Shown here: positions 24,001-35,242 of the stretch, in pieces
Layout: every line of letters begins with the position of its first letter
Position numbering within the stretch: the first letter of the stretch is position 1
Origin: Epichloe hybrida
Taxonomy: Eukaryota > Ascomycota > Sordariomycetes > Hypocreales > Clavicipitaceae
Assembly (NCBI GenBank): GCA_019022495.1
Contig: JAFEKR010000029.1
Coordinates: 186,001 to 250,000, forward strand
Length of the DNA stretch: 64,000 bases
Reading direction: 5' to 3'
The notes under the pieces: model-generated
Told to the model about the DNA's origin: nothing
Database searches by the model: none
The model's input: the letters and a program-made list of their open reading frames with translations, nothing else
Position numbers and translations under genes: made by a program

Positions 24001-25884
24001 AGGGTCTTCGGTAGTGATACGGCACTGGATAGCAAAACCACGAGTGGAGATGCGGTCCTGCGTTAGACCGAGCTGGGCGAGAGTGGCACCAGCAGCAATC
24101 TGAATCTGGGCTGCAACGATATCAATGCCAGTGATTTCTTCGGTGATGGTATGCTCGACCTGGATACGAGGGTTGATCTCAATGAAATAGTATCGATTCT
24201 GCTGGTCGACCAAGAACTCGGCAGTGCCTGCATTGCGATAGTTGACCGACTTGGCCAGCTTGACAGCATCAGCCAGAATCGCGTCTCTGGTCTCAGCAGG
24301 AAGGTCCTTGGCAGGGGCAATCTCGACAACTTTCTGATGTCTTCGCTGGACAGAGCAGTCACGCTCATACAGGTGGACAATGTTACCATGGTTATCACCC
24401 AGTAACTGGACCTCAATGTGCTTGGGCTTGTCGAGGAATCGCTCAACGAAGACGGTTCCGTTTCCGAAAGCCGACTTTGCTTCAGAGGTAGCACGCTCAA
24501 AGTTCTCCTTTAGTGATGCAGGTTCGCGAACGACTCGCATACCTCGGCCGCCACCGCCATAAGCAGCCTTGATGATGATGGGGAATCCATATTCATCGGT
24601 GAAAGCCTTGACTTCTTCGTACTTGGCAACGGCACCGTCGGTACCGGGGACGACAGGGACGCCAGCAGCGATGGCCAGAGTACGGGCGGAAACCTTGTCA
24701 CCAAGGGCATCGATGACATCGGGCTGAGGACCGACGAACTGTGCACGGAAAGAAAACGGGGCTCTTGTCAGCAAACATTTGTCGACGAGTACCAAAAAAC
24801 TTGTATAGACTGGTGTTTTTTCAATGGTCTTACGATAAGGCCAGCCTTCTCGACGTTTCGGGCGAACTCGGCATTTTCTGACAGGAAACCGTAACCTGTT
24901 TCATGGTCAGCAATGATGCTCTGTGGAGAGGCTCCCGAGAGCTATACTGACCCGGATGAATCAATTGAGCGCCATGCTCAACAGCAATCTTGATAATCTC
25001 ATCTCCGGCTAGGTAGGCTCCGACCGGGGTGTATTGGCCACGCTTGCCAATGACATAGGCTTCATCGGCCTCTGAGATAGCCGTCAGTAACCGCAATGTA
25101 AAATTTTCGAGGACGGTAAATTTCAATCTGGGTGTCCCTACTCTGCCTGTGCATGCTGAGACGGTCCTCATAGCTATCGCGGGGTCAGAACGCAGCTCCG
25201 AAACCATATTTTATCTTTTAGTAAAAGGGGAGGGAAGGTCTGAGCGAACCTAAAGACGGCAATGGTGTGCAGTGAAAGCTCGTGGGCCTGACGAAGGAGT
25301 CAGTGACATGAGACTCAGGCTTGCGCCGTCCGGAATGCGCAATTTCATGAACCGAGTCGAGTGCGACTCACAGTTCTAAAAATCTGTGTAGCGATAGAAA
25401 GAAGAGTCAGTAAGCAGTTACTCTCGATAGATGTAATTCAGGTCGGCTGTGAGAACTGGTGGGGTCGGATCGTACCCGGATGGCTGGCACATGTCAGTCA
25501 GCATGATTGATGATGATGATGATGCGAGCATTGCCGCGTCTGGACCAGAGAGGCACTGGCCATTGGCATCGGATAATGGGACAGCACTTACGGATTTCAC
25601 CACGGTTGGCGACTGCCGAGCAGAAAAAAAAACCACATCAAGTCAGCACGAGCTTCTCGGCTTTCGACGTCAGGCCATTGGGGCCATTGCTCAGTCTAGC
25701 GAGGGTAGAGCCACCACCACGGGACCGAGACAAGGACTGCAGATAACTTACCGAGAATCTTCTTCATCTGCATGATGCTCGAGTTGGCTCGGATGTGGTG
25801 AACCGTGTTGGCGGCCTTGGGCTCGTCAACATCCTCGTCTTCGAAGACATCGTTGAAGGTAAGAGGCTGCTGAGGGGCTGCCAT
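21017..25884 (-). CDS. PYC: pyruvate carboxylase
   Basis: Biotin enzyme that carboxylates pyruvate to oxaloacetate (anaplerosis, gluconeogenesis; cytosolic in most fungi). Twelve exons on the minus strand: 25884-25752, 25612-25592 (21 nt), 25483-25476 (8 nt), 25383-25372 (12 nt), 25287-25250, 25173-25142, 25071-24952, 24895-24834, 24738-22995, 22932-22928 (5 nt), 22503-21208 and 21124-21017. The sum is 3579 nt, 1192 aa, the length I expect for fungal PYC. Domains in order are biotin carboxylase (VANRGEIPIRIFRT, GGGGRGMRVVRE, FIEINPRIQVEH), carboxyltransferase (LLMDTTWRDAHQSLLATRVR), and the biotinyl domain with AMKMEMVISAP, biotin on Lys1156. The tiny exons are required: without them PIR, IFRT and the ML of GDMLNPSKKY are lost or the frame breaks. 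Intron 22504-22927 is 424 bp, long for this genome. The 5'-most kilobase has eight introns. Confidence 0.97.
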
Positions 25885-28233
25885 GATGGACAAAGCAACA
25901 AAGCAATGAGCAGCAGCTAGGTCTTGGATAGAGGGAAGGGGAGGGGTCTGAAGAGATGAAAAAGAAGAAGAGCGCGGGTCGAGGGAGCAAGACTGAGCCG
26001 GTCGGTCGGTCGTTCGGTCGTTCGTGTGATGGGCTCAACAAAGTGAAGGAATGCGGGAGGGATGCTTGTTTTTGCTGAACCTGGGCAAGCCGGATATCGA
26101 GATATCGAGCGAGCGAGGGGTCTCTGGGTCTCTGGCCTAGCCTCTCTGGCCTAGCCTCGTGCTTTATAGTGGGGGGTGGGGTTGTCTGGAGGTGTGTGTG
26201 TCAGCCAGTGCCAAGGTTGTCCTGGTGTTTGGTGTCAAATGTCTGAGCACTCCATGTTCAACAGAGCACAAATCTGGTCTGGTGCTGCACTGCTGCGTAT
26301 CCCAAACACACAACCCTGGAGCCTGTTTGGTCACCCAGTTTTGCTCAGCAAGTGGGCCGAAGAATGGCAAAATAGGCAAGGCAGAAGTGCAAAAACAACG
26401 GACGAGGAAAGTCGGAAGCAGAGGGACATGGCGGATCTACTCCGTACGGGGTAGGTTGATAACAATTCGGGTTTCTGCTCAACCAAGCGGTCGCTTCATA
26501 CGACGAGGGTGCGGCTTTGTGCGGCTTTCTCTCTCCTTGCATAGCACCTTCGCCCTCACCATTACTTTATAAATTATAAGTTATTCGCCCTGCCGCCGAG
26601 GGTATCCAGAATGGGACACAAACACGATGGGGCTACATGCACCGTGTTTTAGCTCCTTTCACTTTTCCAAGATGGCAGTCACGGAGCGCGGAGGACGCAG
26701 TACAACAGGGCCTTCGTTGCTACCACAAAGCTCCGTTGTCACTATTAGAACAGTTCTCCGTCTTGTACGTTTCACGTTTCAATGTCCCTTGGCCCCAGTT
26801 GCACGGACAAATATGTAGTCAGTATGCAGTCAGTGGGTGAACAGGCCGCTCGAGCCGCCAGCATGGAACCAGCCGCCCCAGCATGATGGATATCGATTCA
26901 ACACTTTTCAAATCGCCCACAATCACTTCTGCCAACAGATGGCGGTCAAGTTACGGAGACAATTTTGACTCACTGTGGCTCTCGCTATCGAGTGGAAGTG
27001 GCGCTGTTCAATCGCGCGTGAGATTTAGAGCCTAGATACTCGACGGGTTCCGAGTCTCGAGACGCCCTTGACCAGACATGCATAATGCAAGGGCTGAGTC
27101 AGCCTTCAATACGGATGTGAGCTCTTCTAATTTAGCAGCGAGGCCATCGTCGTCATGCCCACCCAGGACGGCCCCGGCCAATCAAAGAGTCGAGATAACA
27201 AGCTTGCAGTCGCAGCAGGTGAATGGCATGTGTCGGCCTGCGCACGGGATGGACGGATGAGGGCAGGACAGGACGCCCAGACCCGCCGGCATATTTCTCT
27301 GCGATCAACTTAATTATTAGCTTTCGTTCCTCAACTGTTACCCCGTTTTCGTGCTCGGCTTCCTCTGTCAAGCTATACACTACTGAACAGCGGGCACGGA
27401 AACAGCTCGTTACGTGACAGGCATGGATTCTTAGTCAGAATCCTCTTCCTCTTTCTTTTGGTCCCTGTGCTACATACGGTTCCCTCTCATCTGATATCTC
27501 AGCCCGTGACACGGATTCCTTCACCCCCACTTGCTTCAATTCCTTCTCACCCGCTCCCTGTACCGTACTACATACAATCCACCGGAAGAAAGTTTTCGTT
27601 GGAGGCAATCACGTCACTGTCAGCCCCCGGCTGCTTCTTTTGGCGGTGCCGTCGTACGGAGTAATCAGTGCAGATGAGCGCATTCCACGGATCCGTGGGC
27701 TGTTCCCGTCCACGCGTTATTGTGGACCGGCCTAGATCGATCGGGGAACGGTTTACCAACTACGGAGTACATAATAATAATGATGATAATAATAATAATG
27801 GCCGCTAGCTTGATGCAGCAGTGCTGGCGTCCAGAGACTTTCACAGCGGTTTCGTGCCTCAAAACTACTTCGGCAACACGACCAATCTACCGGAGCCACT
27901 TGGAGAAAGTCCACAAGCGGCAAGTTCTCTTCTTCTTCTTCAAAGGCTAGTGCGCGTTCAGCAAATGTATGTATTATGGTACACATGAAGTCAATTCTCC
28001 CCTGCAGAGGAAAAGCAGCATGCCTACACAAGATAGGTCCATCAACGCTGGAGAGCGCTGTCCCCGGTCTCCGACAAAGTGGCCACGAGTCTCAAGCTCC
28101 AAGGCCTCGAGCACGTTTTGCGTCTGTATCAATATCCGTGAACCTTCCAAAGCGCAAGCGTCCTCTTGGCTTGCCTGCTCACACACCCTTTACGAGTCCC
28201 CGCCTAACAAAACAGACAAGACGCCTTGTTCTA
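25885..28233. other. 2.3-kb spacer between pyruvate carboxylase and MPC1
   Basis: Upstream of PYC, which is read leftward. The first 250 bp (TCGGTCGGTCGTTCGGTCG near 26000, GCGAGCGAG near 26107) look like its promoter/leader. A duplicated TCTCTGGCCTAGCC lies at about 26126-26155. The stretch carries TACTCCGTA/TACGGAGTA copies at 26438, 27655 and 27761 and an (ATA/ATG)-rich tract near 27770-27800. No gene is recognised. Confidence 0.55.
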
Positions 28234-29026
28234 TTATCTGCCGACTGCGTTCTTGACCTTGTCCTCGACCTTGTCGATCTTGTCCTTGGCAGCTTCGACA
28301 CCCCTCTCGAGTTGCGCCTTCTCCTTGCCCCCCCAATTGTGGTAGGACAGGTATCGGTATCCCTGCGTCAGCTGAGCGCACTCGTTGACAAAGTGACACG
28401 CAAAGAGGAGGTAGTTCTTGGGCTGTACGGCAAGAGAGTATCGCATAAAGGTGGCCGAGTAAATGCACAGAGCACCCGTCATCTGTCCCGAGATCCTGAA
28501 CCCCCAAGACAAGTCAGCACGACCATTCGGAGACGCTCACGTCTAGAAAAGATGTTTTTTTTTTTTTTTTTTTTTTTTCGCGAAAGCGAACCAGCTTCAA
28601 CCCAGACTCACAGATCAGGACTCTTTTGTGTGTCGAGGACCGCGGCGACGGGAATGCCAAAGTTGGATACGGGTCCCCAGAAATCTGACACGCAATCGTC
28701 CTCGTCAGCCAGTTGTGCTTCTTGAAAAGAAGGGTCTCGCCGGCTCCGATGTTCGGCCGCGCACAAACGCCGAAGCGAAGCTCAAGGTGAAAAGCGTAAA
28801 GGCGACGCGTAATTCCTCCCAACGGCGTCCCTCGGTCACCGACGTAAAAGTTGCCGTTGGGGAAAACCCCATCGCTCGCTTTGCCCCAGGGCGTCGTGAT
28901 GGCTCTCTCTCCCTAAAAAAAAAAAAAAAGTCTTGGGTGTGAAATGTACGTACGTGTCGAGCAAACATAGTCCAACACAGGGTTGGACCTGATCTTTGCA
29001 TTTGCCGCCTTGATAAAAGCTGCCAT
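28234..29026 (-). CDS. MPC1: mitochondrial pyruvate carrier subunit 1
   Basis: Inner-membrane subunit of the heterodimeric carrier that imports pyruvate into mitochondria. Exons are 29026-28954, 28684-28612 and 28495-28234, giving 135 aa, normal for the family. Key sequence: [80 protein letters not shown] and [10 protein letters not shown], covering the three short membrane helices. The C-terminal Lys/Glu helix ([20 protein letters not shown]) is a fungal-type extension. Intron 1 (269 bp) includes an A15 run and intron 2 (116 bp) a T24 run (28555-28578). It lies upstream of pyruvate carboxylase on the same strand. No gene for a partner MPC subunit was seen in this window. Confidence 0.95.
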
Positions 29027-30008
29027 TGTATGAGTCTGTCGAGCCGTCGAATTGGCGATGCAATGCGGGCTGGGGCTGGGAGGAAACGGATCGCGGTATT
29101 CTGCGATAACTTGTTGATTGCCCGCTTGCCTTGCCTTGCCTGCTTTGCATGCTTGCTTGCTGGGTGCTGTATTTTTTTTTTTTTTTTTTTTTTGGCAGAG
29201 GTCACGTCACGTGGCTCTCAACAAGGTCCCCGTATTATCGGGCGGGTTCCGCGTCATATCCGGGAATCCGGGGCATACATAGTTATTCTCATATCCCCGT
29301 AATTCAAGGGTGTTGAGCATACGCTCATGTGGTCGCAGCTACGTTAGGGGTGCGCACTCCGTCTTTGGCCATTTGGCCTAGCAGCTTGCTGAGTGGCAAA
29401 GGGGCTTTACGCCCACTGAGAGCAGTCTTCGTTCTTCCTGCCTAGGCTATGAACATATATCACGATTGAGAAATAGACGAGTTGCAGTCGCGTAAGGGGT
29501 GTTGTGCATCGGACCTGCACAGGCAGCTACGTAGTTTGTCACTGAGTGGAGGAACCATGGTCGAGAATAGAGCAAGTTAAGTGTCATATAGAGGCCATGC
29601 ATCATTATGAATCATTTGTAGGGAAGAAAAAAATTGTAACAACAAGAAGAGAATGCTTACTCGGCCGGGAACATCAAGGGCAACGACCAACAGAGGAGAA
29701 AGGAAATCCATCCGAACCCAAAGTATCCCATAATTCCCCAACACGAAGTTTGTGAGTGTCATGAATGGTCGATCGATCAATCTGCCATGACCTCATTTCT
29801 TAAGACCATTTTCAAATATATCGCGTCAAGTGTGTTGTCACCTTGACAAAAAGAAAATACCACCAAAAGAAATGAAATTTTTTCCCGACATATCATATGT
29901 GAGGGTCATGCAAGTCGTAATCGTGTCTGATCAATATCTTCTCCCTCCATAAATTGCAACATCCTCTTCTTGCAGGTAAAGAGCCCCCCCCCCCCAAAAC
30001 GAAACTAC
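29027..30008. other. intergenic spacer with dispersed repeat and T22 run
   Basis: From the MPC1 start to the stop of the copper radical oxidase. It holds a T22 run at 29172-29193, dispersed repeat copy B at 29311-29385 and a C12 run near 29985. No gene is seen. Confidence 0.55.
29311..29385. repeat. dispersed repeat, copy B
   Basis: Matches 156-230 in the same orientation, with the shared core AGGGGTGCGCACTCCGT and TTTGGCCTAGC. Differences cluster as C/T and G/A changes (for example TTTTTGGTCG against TCTTTGGCCA), which is compatible with RIP-type decay. The parent element is not identified. Confidence 0.7.
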
Positions 30009-33000
30009 TCAAACGCCGGGGGGGTTGAACCGATCACCCTTCGGCCACTCGCCCAGCCTTGCAGGGTCTCCGCCGATGCGAACAAAGACCCCGACGGCTG
30101 GGATACCACCATCGAGGACAAAGAACTGGTACCAGCCTGGGGGAGCAATGTATTTTCCGGGGGGAGTTGTGACTGTGCAAGACGTTCCTGAGCAGGAGAC
30201 GGCGGGGAACAAAGTACGAGCACCCATCGAGTTTCCATGCGTACTCGAAACAGATCCTAGCAGAGATGCAGAGATGGCCCCATTCTTGGCAGCCGAGCCC
30301 AGGTTAAAGGTGACTTGCTGGCCGTAATTCCAGTCCTTGTTGGTGACTGTGAACGTCGGCCGTGGCTTGCCTCTCTTCAGATAGGGGGGAGTAAATGTCT
30401 CCACACGATACTCCTCCGGGTTGACGCCGTCTTGGGGGTCGGATCCAGAGACAAGAACGCGACCGTCCAGAAGTGTAATGGCCTCGGAATGATAGAGACG
30501 AGCAACGGTCGTGTTGGCCATGACGGTGATGCGCGATCCAAGCGGCTTTCTTGGGTCGTACAACAGAGCATTCAGGTTGGGGTCTTTGGCCAAGCCGAAG
30601 CCAGCAACACCGTGCTGAGCGCCGTTGAGGATCAGGTAGGTGCCATCTGGAAGAGGAGCCATGCACGTCATGACACGTTGGGACGGCATACGCTCAAGCG
30701 CCCATTTGGGATTCTCAGAGTCAGGGTAGATGCTGACACAGTTGTCCAGGGCGTTGGCAACACCAGTGGTCGAGCCGCCGCAAATCAGAACTCCGAGCGG
30801 ATCAGTGTAAGGGGCATGCTGGGGTAGGAGAACGGCAGTGCCTTCGAGAGGATACGTGCGGCCGCCCATTGGGTCGTTGACAGCGCCAGGGATGTTGGGA
30901 AGTGTCTTTTTGGTGCCGAAATTGTTCTCATCCAGAATTCGGGCTTCGTTGTAGTAGGCGACAAAGATGCCCCCGGAGGGCAGAACGCAGGTAAATGGAT
31001 ACAGGTTGTTGGGATCAGTCCGCTCCAGCCATTCCATGTAAAGAGGTTTCGTGCCCGTCGGGGGAAGTATTTCGAGAGTCGGCACCGGCTTGTCGTTCGA
31101 TCCAATTTCACCACCAATGACGAGAATGGATCCATTGGCCATGTTCATGGCGGTAGGGTACCATCGACCCTGCTGCAGCTTGAGTACAGCCGCGTTTTCT
31201 TCCCAATCGTTCTTGCCGGGCTTTCCAGCAGATCCGTCGGGGGTATACAGCCGAACGCCGTACAGAGAGGAGCCAGACCAACCGCCGACGTTGATCTGTC
31301 GACCGGCTTTATCGGGAAGAGTTAGACCACCGGCACAGAAAATGTCAGTCTTGACATGCATTGTTCGCCATGCTGATTTGAAGTCGTCCACCAAGGAGAG
31401 ATCTAACTCATAAGCGCCAGTGGAATTGGGTGGTCCGGTGCCCCATTTCTCGAGGAAAGTCACCTTGCCGGTGATGGCCTGCGAAGTCATAAGCGGAACA
31501 CAGACACCTCCGATGAGAAACTCATACGAACCAGCATCTGGAGAACCAGGAGCTGGAAAATTCCAGGTATAGAAGGGGTCACCCTTCCAAAAGTACGTGG
31601 TCAAAAGATTGCCGCCACCACAGAGGGCGGAGGGGTTTCCACTGCAAGGAACGTTGCATTGCTTGTCGTCAACCTTTTGAGAAGCTCGAGCCTGGATGTT
31701 GGCAGGATCACCACAGTAACACTCTTTGCCATATTCCAGGCCAGCGGCGTGGTATCCAAAAGAGGCGCAGAGGTCGAGGCACTTCTTGGGAGTCATGTCC
31801 TTCTCCATGAAGTTTTGCCAGAAGAAGGTTTTTTGCTGCTTGACATTGTCCTGATAGCAGCCCTCATATTGCCAACTTCCAACAGTGGGAATGACAGCCG
31901 GAGGCGCCGCGACTCGAGGTTCGCCGAGAGACATGACTGTCATTCGGCCTCCTCCACCGCAGTTCACTCGAGGGTTTCCGCCGCAGGCAGTATTGCACTC
32001 GGTGCCAGACTGGGCCTTGACACCACCGTTGACGATCAAGTTGCCGCAGAAGCACTGAGTTGAGTATTCGGCACCGGCAATGGTGTACTTGGCATCACTG
32101 CAGGCCTTTGCACAAGACTCGAGGGTCAAGCCGGGGTCATCGGGGAGCTGCTGGTTAAGAATACGGCCAGAAACGCCATCAACCCAGCAGCCATAACTGG
32201 ACCAGCCGGCTGGCAGCCCCATGACGTCGGGGACCCCCGTAGAGGAAGCGGCAGCGGAAGCAGAGGAAGCAGAAGAAGCAGTGGAGGTTGAAGATGCGGC
32301 ATCGCCCCCACCCCCCAGGGTGTGGGTATAGACGGAGAGGCGGCTGCCGGCCCCACAAAGGTCACAGCTCGACCCAGCGCACGCCATGCTGCAGTCAGCC
32401 GCGGGCGCCTTGATCGAGCCCGTATTCAACTGATCTCCGCAGTAGCACTCGCGCGAATACTCGACGCCGAAATACGTGGAGCCTGCACAGTACTGCGCGC
32501 ATGCCGCCAAGCTCATGCTGTCAGCAGCAAACGCCTTGCTGTCGAGAGCCCGCTTGTCCGTCGCCTCGGTGTAGCAGCCGTACCAGGAAAATCCCCCAAC
32601 GGCCGTTGACTGGACGGGGCAGGCAGATGATGGCCTCGTCATTGGGTCCGATCCTGCCGATGCCGTGCTGTACATGTCACCGTAGGTGGGTCATGATCCG
32701 TCGTCAGCTTTCCACTTCATTTCATGATGCGGGCAACAGTTTTTGGCAGGTTGCAGCGGGTCACGTACCTGGTGGGCAACAACTGCCCGCCGTAGTTGTA
32801 GACGTTCAAGGCGCCTGGGCCGCCGCAGTATTCCGTGCTGTTGCCATTACAGACCATGTTGCACCCGCTGTTGTCGGGTGCTTTCTTGGCTCCGTTGGAA
32901 AACGTCTTGCCGCAGTCTATGGGCCAGGTACACGGGCACGCGGGATGGGTTAGAAACTTCTACGCATGTTCGTTCGCCCGCGCTCCTGAAACCGATGACT

Positions 33001-33821
33001 CCATCAGGTCCCCGCACGTTGTTTACCTTTCTCTGGGGTCCCTTGTCAAAACTCACAGCATTCGCCTCCGTATTCCACTCCAGCCAGAACATTTCCAGCA
33101 TCCGACGACTTGCATGCTGCCGCGCATTTGGCCACCGTCATTTCAGCACTAGGGACGGCGCCCACGACCTGCTGCGTCAAGGCACGCCCTGCTGTTCCCT
33201 CGCTGTTTGAGTTGTCGTGTGTTAGTGATGACGGTCGAATGGTTCTTCGGGGAGATCAACACGCCTCATAACTTACGAATAACATCCCATTGACACCCAG
33301 CCGTCCACCCCAGGATTAACCGAAGGAGCAGTGATCTTGCTCGTCTTCCACAAGGTAAGTCTGCCGCCACCACCGCAAGGCTGAGTTGCATTTCCACCAC
33401 AGGCCATGGAGCAGTCTGTGGCCGGAGCCTTGACTCCGCCAGTTGCCAACTGGCTTCCGCAATAACACTCGCTCGTGTATTCAGTCCCGGCATATGGGAA
33501 TCCCTTTGTGAAACAAAATTGTGTACACTTCTGTGTCGTCATTTGTGCATCAACCGTATCGGCCGCATTGATCGTCCGACCGATATCGCTATTCGCGCCT
33601 GTGAGCATGCTGTGTTTCATCTAGAGTTTGGACAAAAAAAAAGTCGCATAAGCCCATGGCTTCACTTACACGTAACAACCTTGATATTCCCATCCATTGC
33701 CAAGCTCAATATCGTTCGGTGGGACGAGATCACGTTTCTCGACGGATGCTGCGTCGCTTGGAGCTATCAAGGATACGAAGAACAATGACAACAAAGGGGT
33801 CAGTGGCGATGCCTTCATCAT
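30009..33821 (-). CDS. secreted copper radical oxidase (glyoxal oxidase-like, AA5_1) with five WSC domains
   Basis: Predicted extracellular oxidase making H2O2 from aldehydes or alcohols; WSC modules bind cell-wall glycans. Exons on the minus strand are 33821-33670, 33609-33277, 33202-33057, 32916-32769 and 32667-30009, giving 1145 aa. The N-terminus MMKASPLTPLLSLFFVSLIA is a signal peptide and VEKRD a possible Kex2 site. Five WSC repeats begin at GWEYQGCY, GWVSMGCYS, FSWYGCY, WSSYGCW and WQYEGCY, each with the CYCG-type Cys pattern; a Ser/Ala linker separates repeats 3 and 4. The catalytic core has Cys704 (DIFCAGG) for the Tyr-Cys cofactor, Tyr763 (RWYPT), Tyr985-His986 (ARLYHSEA) and His1070 (STHGNSMGAR). 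All copper ligands are present, followed by a DUF1929 end. The first splice site has an alternative (TAC/GTGTAAGT with ATG). I chose GTAAGT because it gives GCYVMLTG. Confidence 0.93.
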
Positions 33822-35200
33822 GGCGACGATGCTGCCCCGAGGCACAGCACAAGGCAAGAAGAGACAAATCAGCGAGTGAAAAATGGTTGCAACGCAGAGA
33901 TAAAACCCCATGAGGTGGTCTTCATCATTGATAAATTTTTTTCGCCTGGCGGCCGACAGTCAATACCATATCACGAGATGCACAACCCGTTCATATCGGC
34001 GGCCTAGACCCTCCCACCTGCGCATGGCCGCCGACCTGACGACGAGCTACGCCCTACTAGGCGGGTCACCAACGGACGGACTCCCTCGGACGGGCCAACA
34101 AGCCTGGTGAGAACTACGGAGTACGGACCACCATGGACGGGCCTGGCGAGTGGAGAGCTTGCCATGGCCATGGTGGGAGAGTATACCGCGCCGGGGGGGA
34201 CAACCCAGATGTGGCATGTTGCAAACCGGTGAGAGGCCTAGATGGAGACGCACTAATACTAATATTATCAGGAGGGAGGCGAATCGAAGGAGACGAATTT
34301 GGAACTGTATTCGATTGTAGGCTCATCCGAACATTCATCAACCTTGCGCCAGCTACCCCCGAATGGTTTGATCCCTGCGGGTGGCGGCGACGAGGCTGAG
34401 ATTCTGGTGTTTTGTAGATATGAAGGGCCCGTTTTATGCTGCTCGAAATCTCGCATAGATCCTGGGAATACGGAGTGCTTCTGAGGCTGAGAATAGTGGT
34501 GTCGAGATGTAGAGGCTAATAATCAATAAGCTCCATGCTTTTTGAGGAGGATGGAGGACTGTCGGCTGTGCCACTGCATTAGTAGCGTGTCACCGTCGAA
34601 GCTGTCATTTCTGATCCCGGTCGTGTTCCTGGTGGGGAGGAATGTACATAAGGGTACGGATCTAGCACGTAAAGGGGTGATACATGTATTGATGATATTG
34701 GTGAATCGTATGATTGATTGACTGAAGAGGGGAAAAACCGGTGCGCCTGTGGAAAAGGGGCACAGCCCATTCCATGATGGTATGGGCGCGCATTAATGTT
34801 AACCCGCCGCGCAACAACGGAGTACATACTCCGTACCGCAACCGCGAAGACGCACGTTGTTGGAGCCACCGGCACGGCATAGCTCTTTATTCATTCTGTA
34901 CGTCAGCCAAAAAAAAAAAAAAAAAAAAAAAAAAAAGAAGAGGGGAGAAAAGAAAGTCTTGACGACACGTAGACTGAACGAATGCTACCGGATCTTCTGC
35001 GCTCCTTGCTCTGATAACGCCTGTGTACAATGTCCCCCCTAAAATATTTTACAAATCTACATGCCCCAGTTATTATTCGTTTCTCTCTAACGTGATCGGC
35101 TATACGTAATACGCAGGGTATATAGCGCCACAAAAGAGTATATCTATTTCCATATGTTACTAGTACTAAAATTTTCATTTCCTAGCTGATATCTAAATAA

Positions 35201-35242
35201 TTCAGGGGGTGTATTGTAAAATACTTCAGGGGGTGTATTGTA
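35201..35242. repeat. direct repeat TTCAGGGGGTGTATTGTA x2
   Basis: An exact 18-bp sequence occurs at 35201-35218 and 35225-35242, separated by AAATAC. The CAGGGGGTGTA start and A/T-rich surroundings recall the ends of Tc1/mariner-type elements. That is resemblance only: no transposase frame or opposite terminal repeat was found. Confidence 0.75.

Noticed and set aside
27976..28725. 249-codon open frame on + covering MPC1
   Set aside because: The opposite strand encodes a complete three-exon MPC1 with family motifs, and this frame crosses its introns and a T24 run.
33664..33671. Alternative first splice (TAC/GTGTAAGT to ATGAAACAC) in the copper radical oxidase
   Set aside because: It is in frame but uses a weaker donor and gives GCYMKHSMLTG. 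The chosen GTAAGT donor with the CACAG acceptor gives GCYVMLTG, closer to other WSC repeats. It remains possible.
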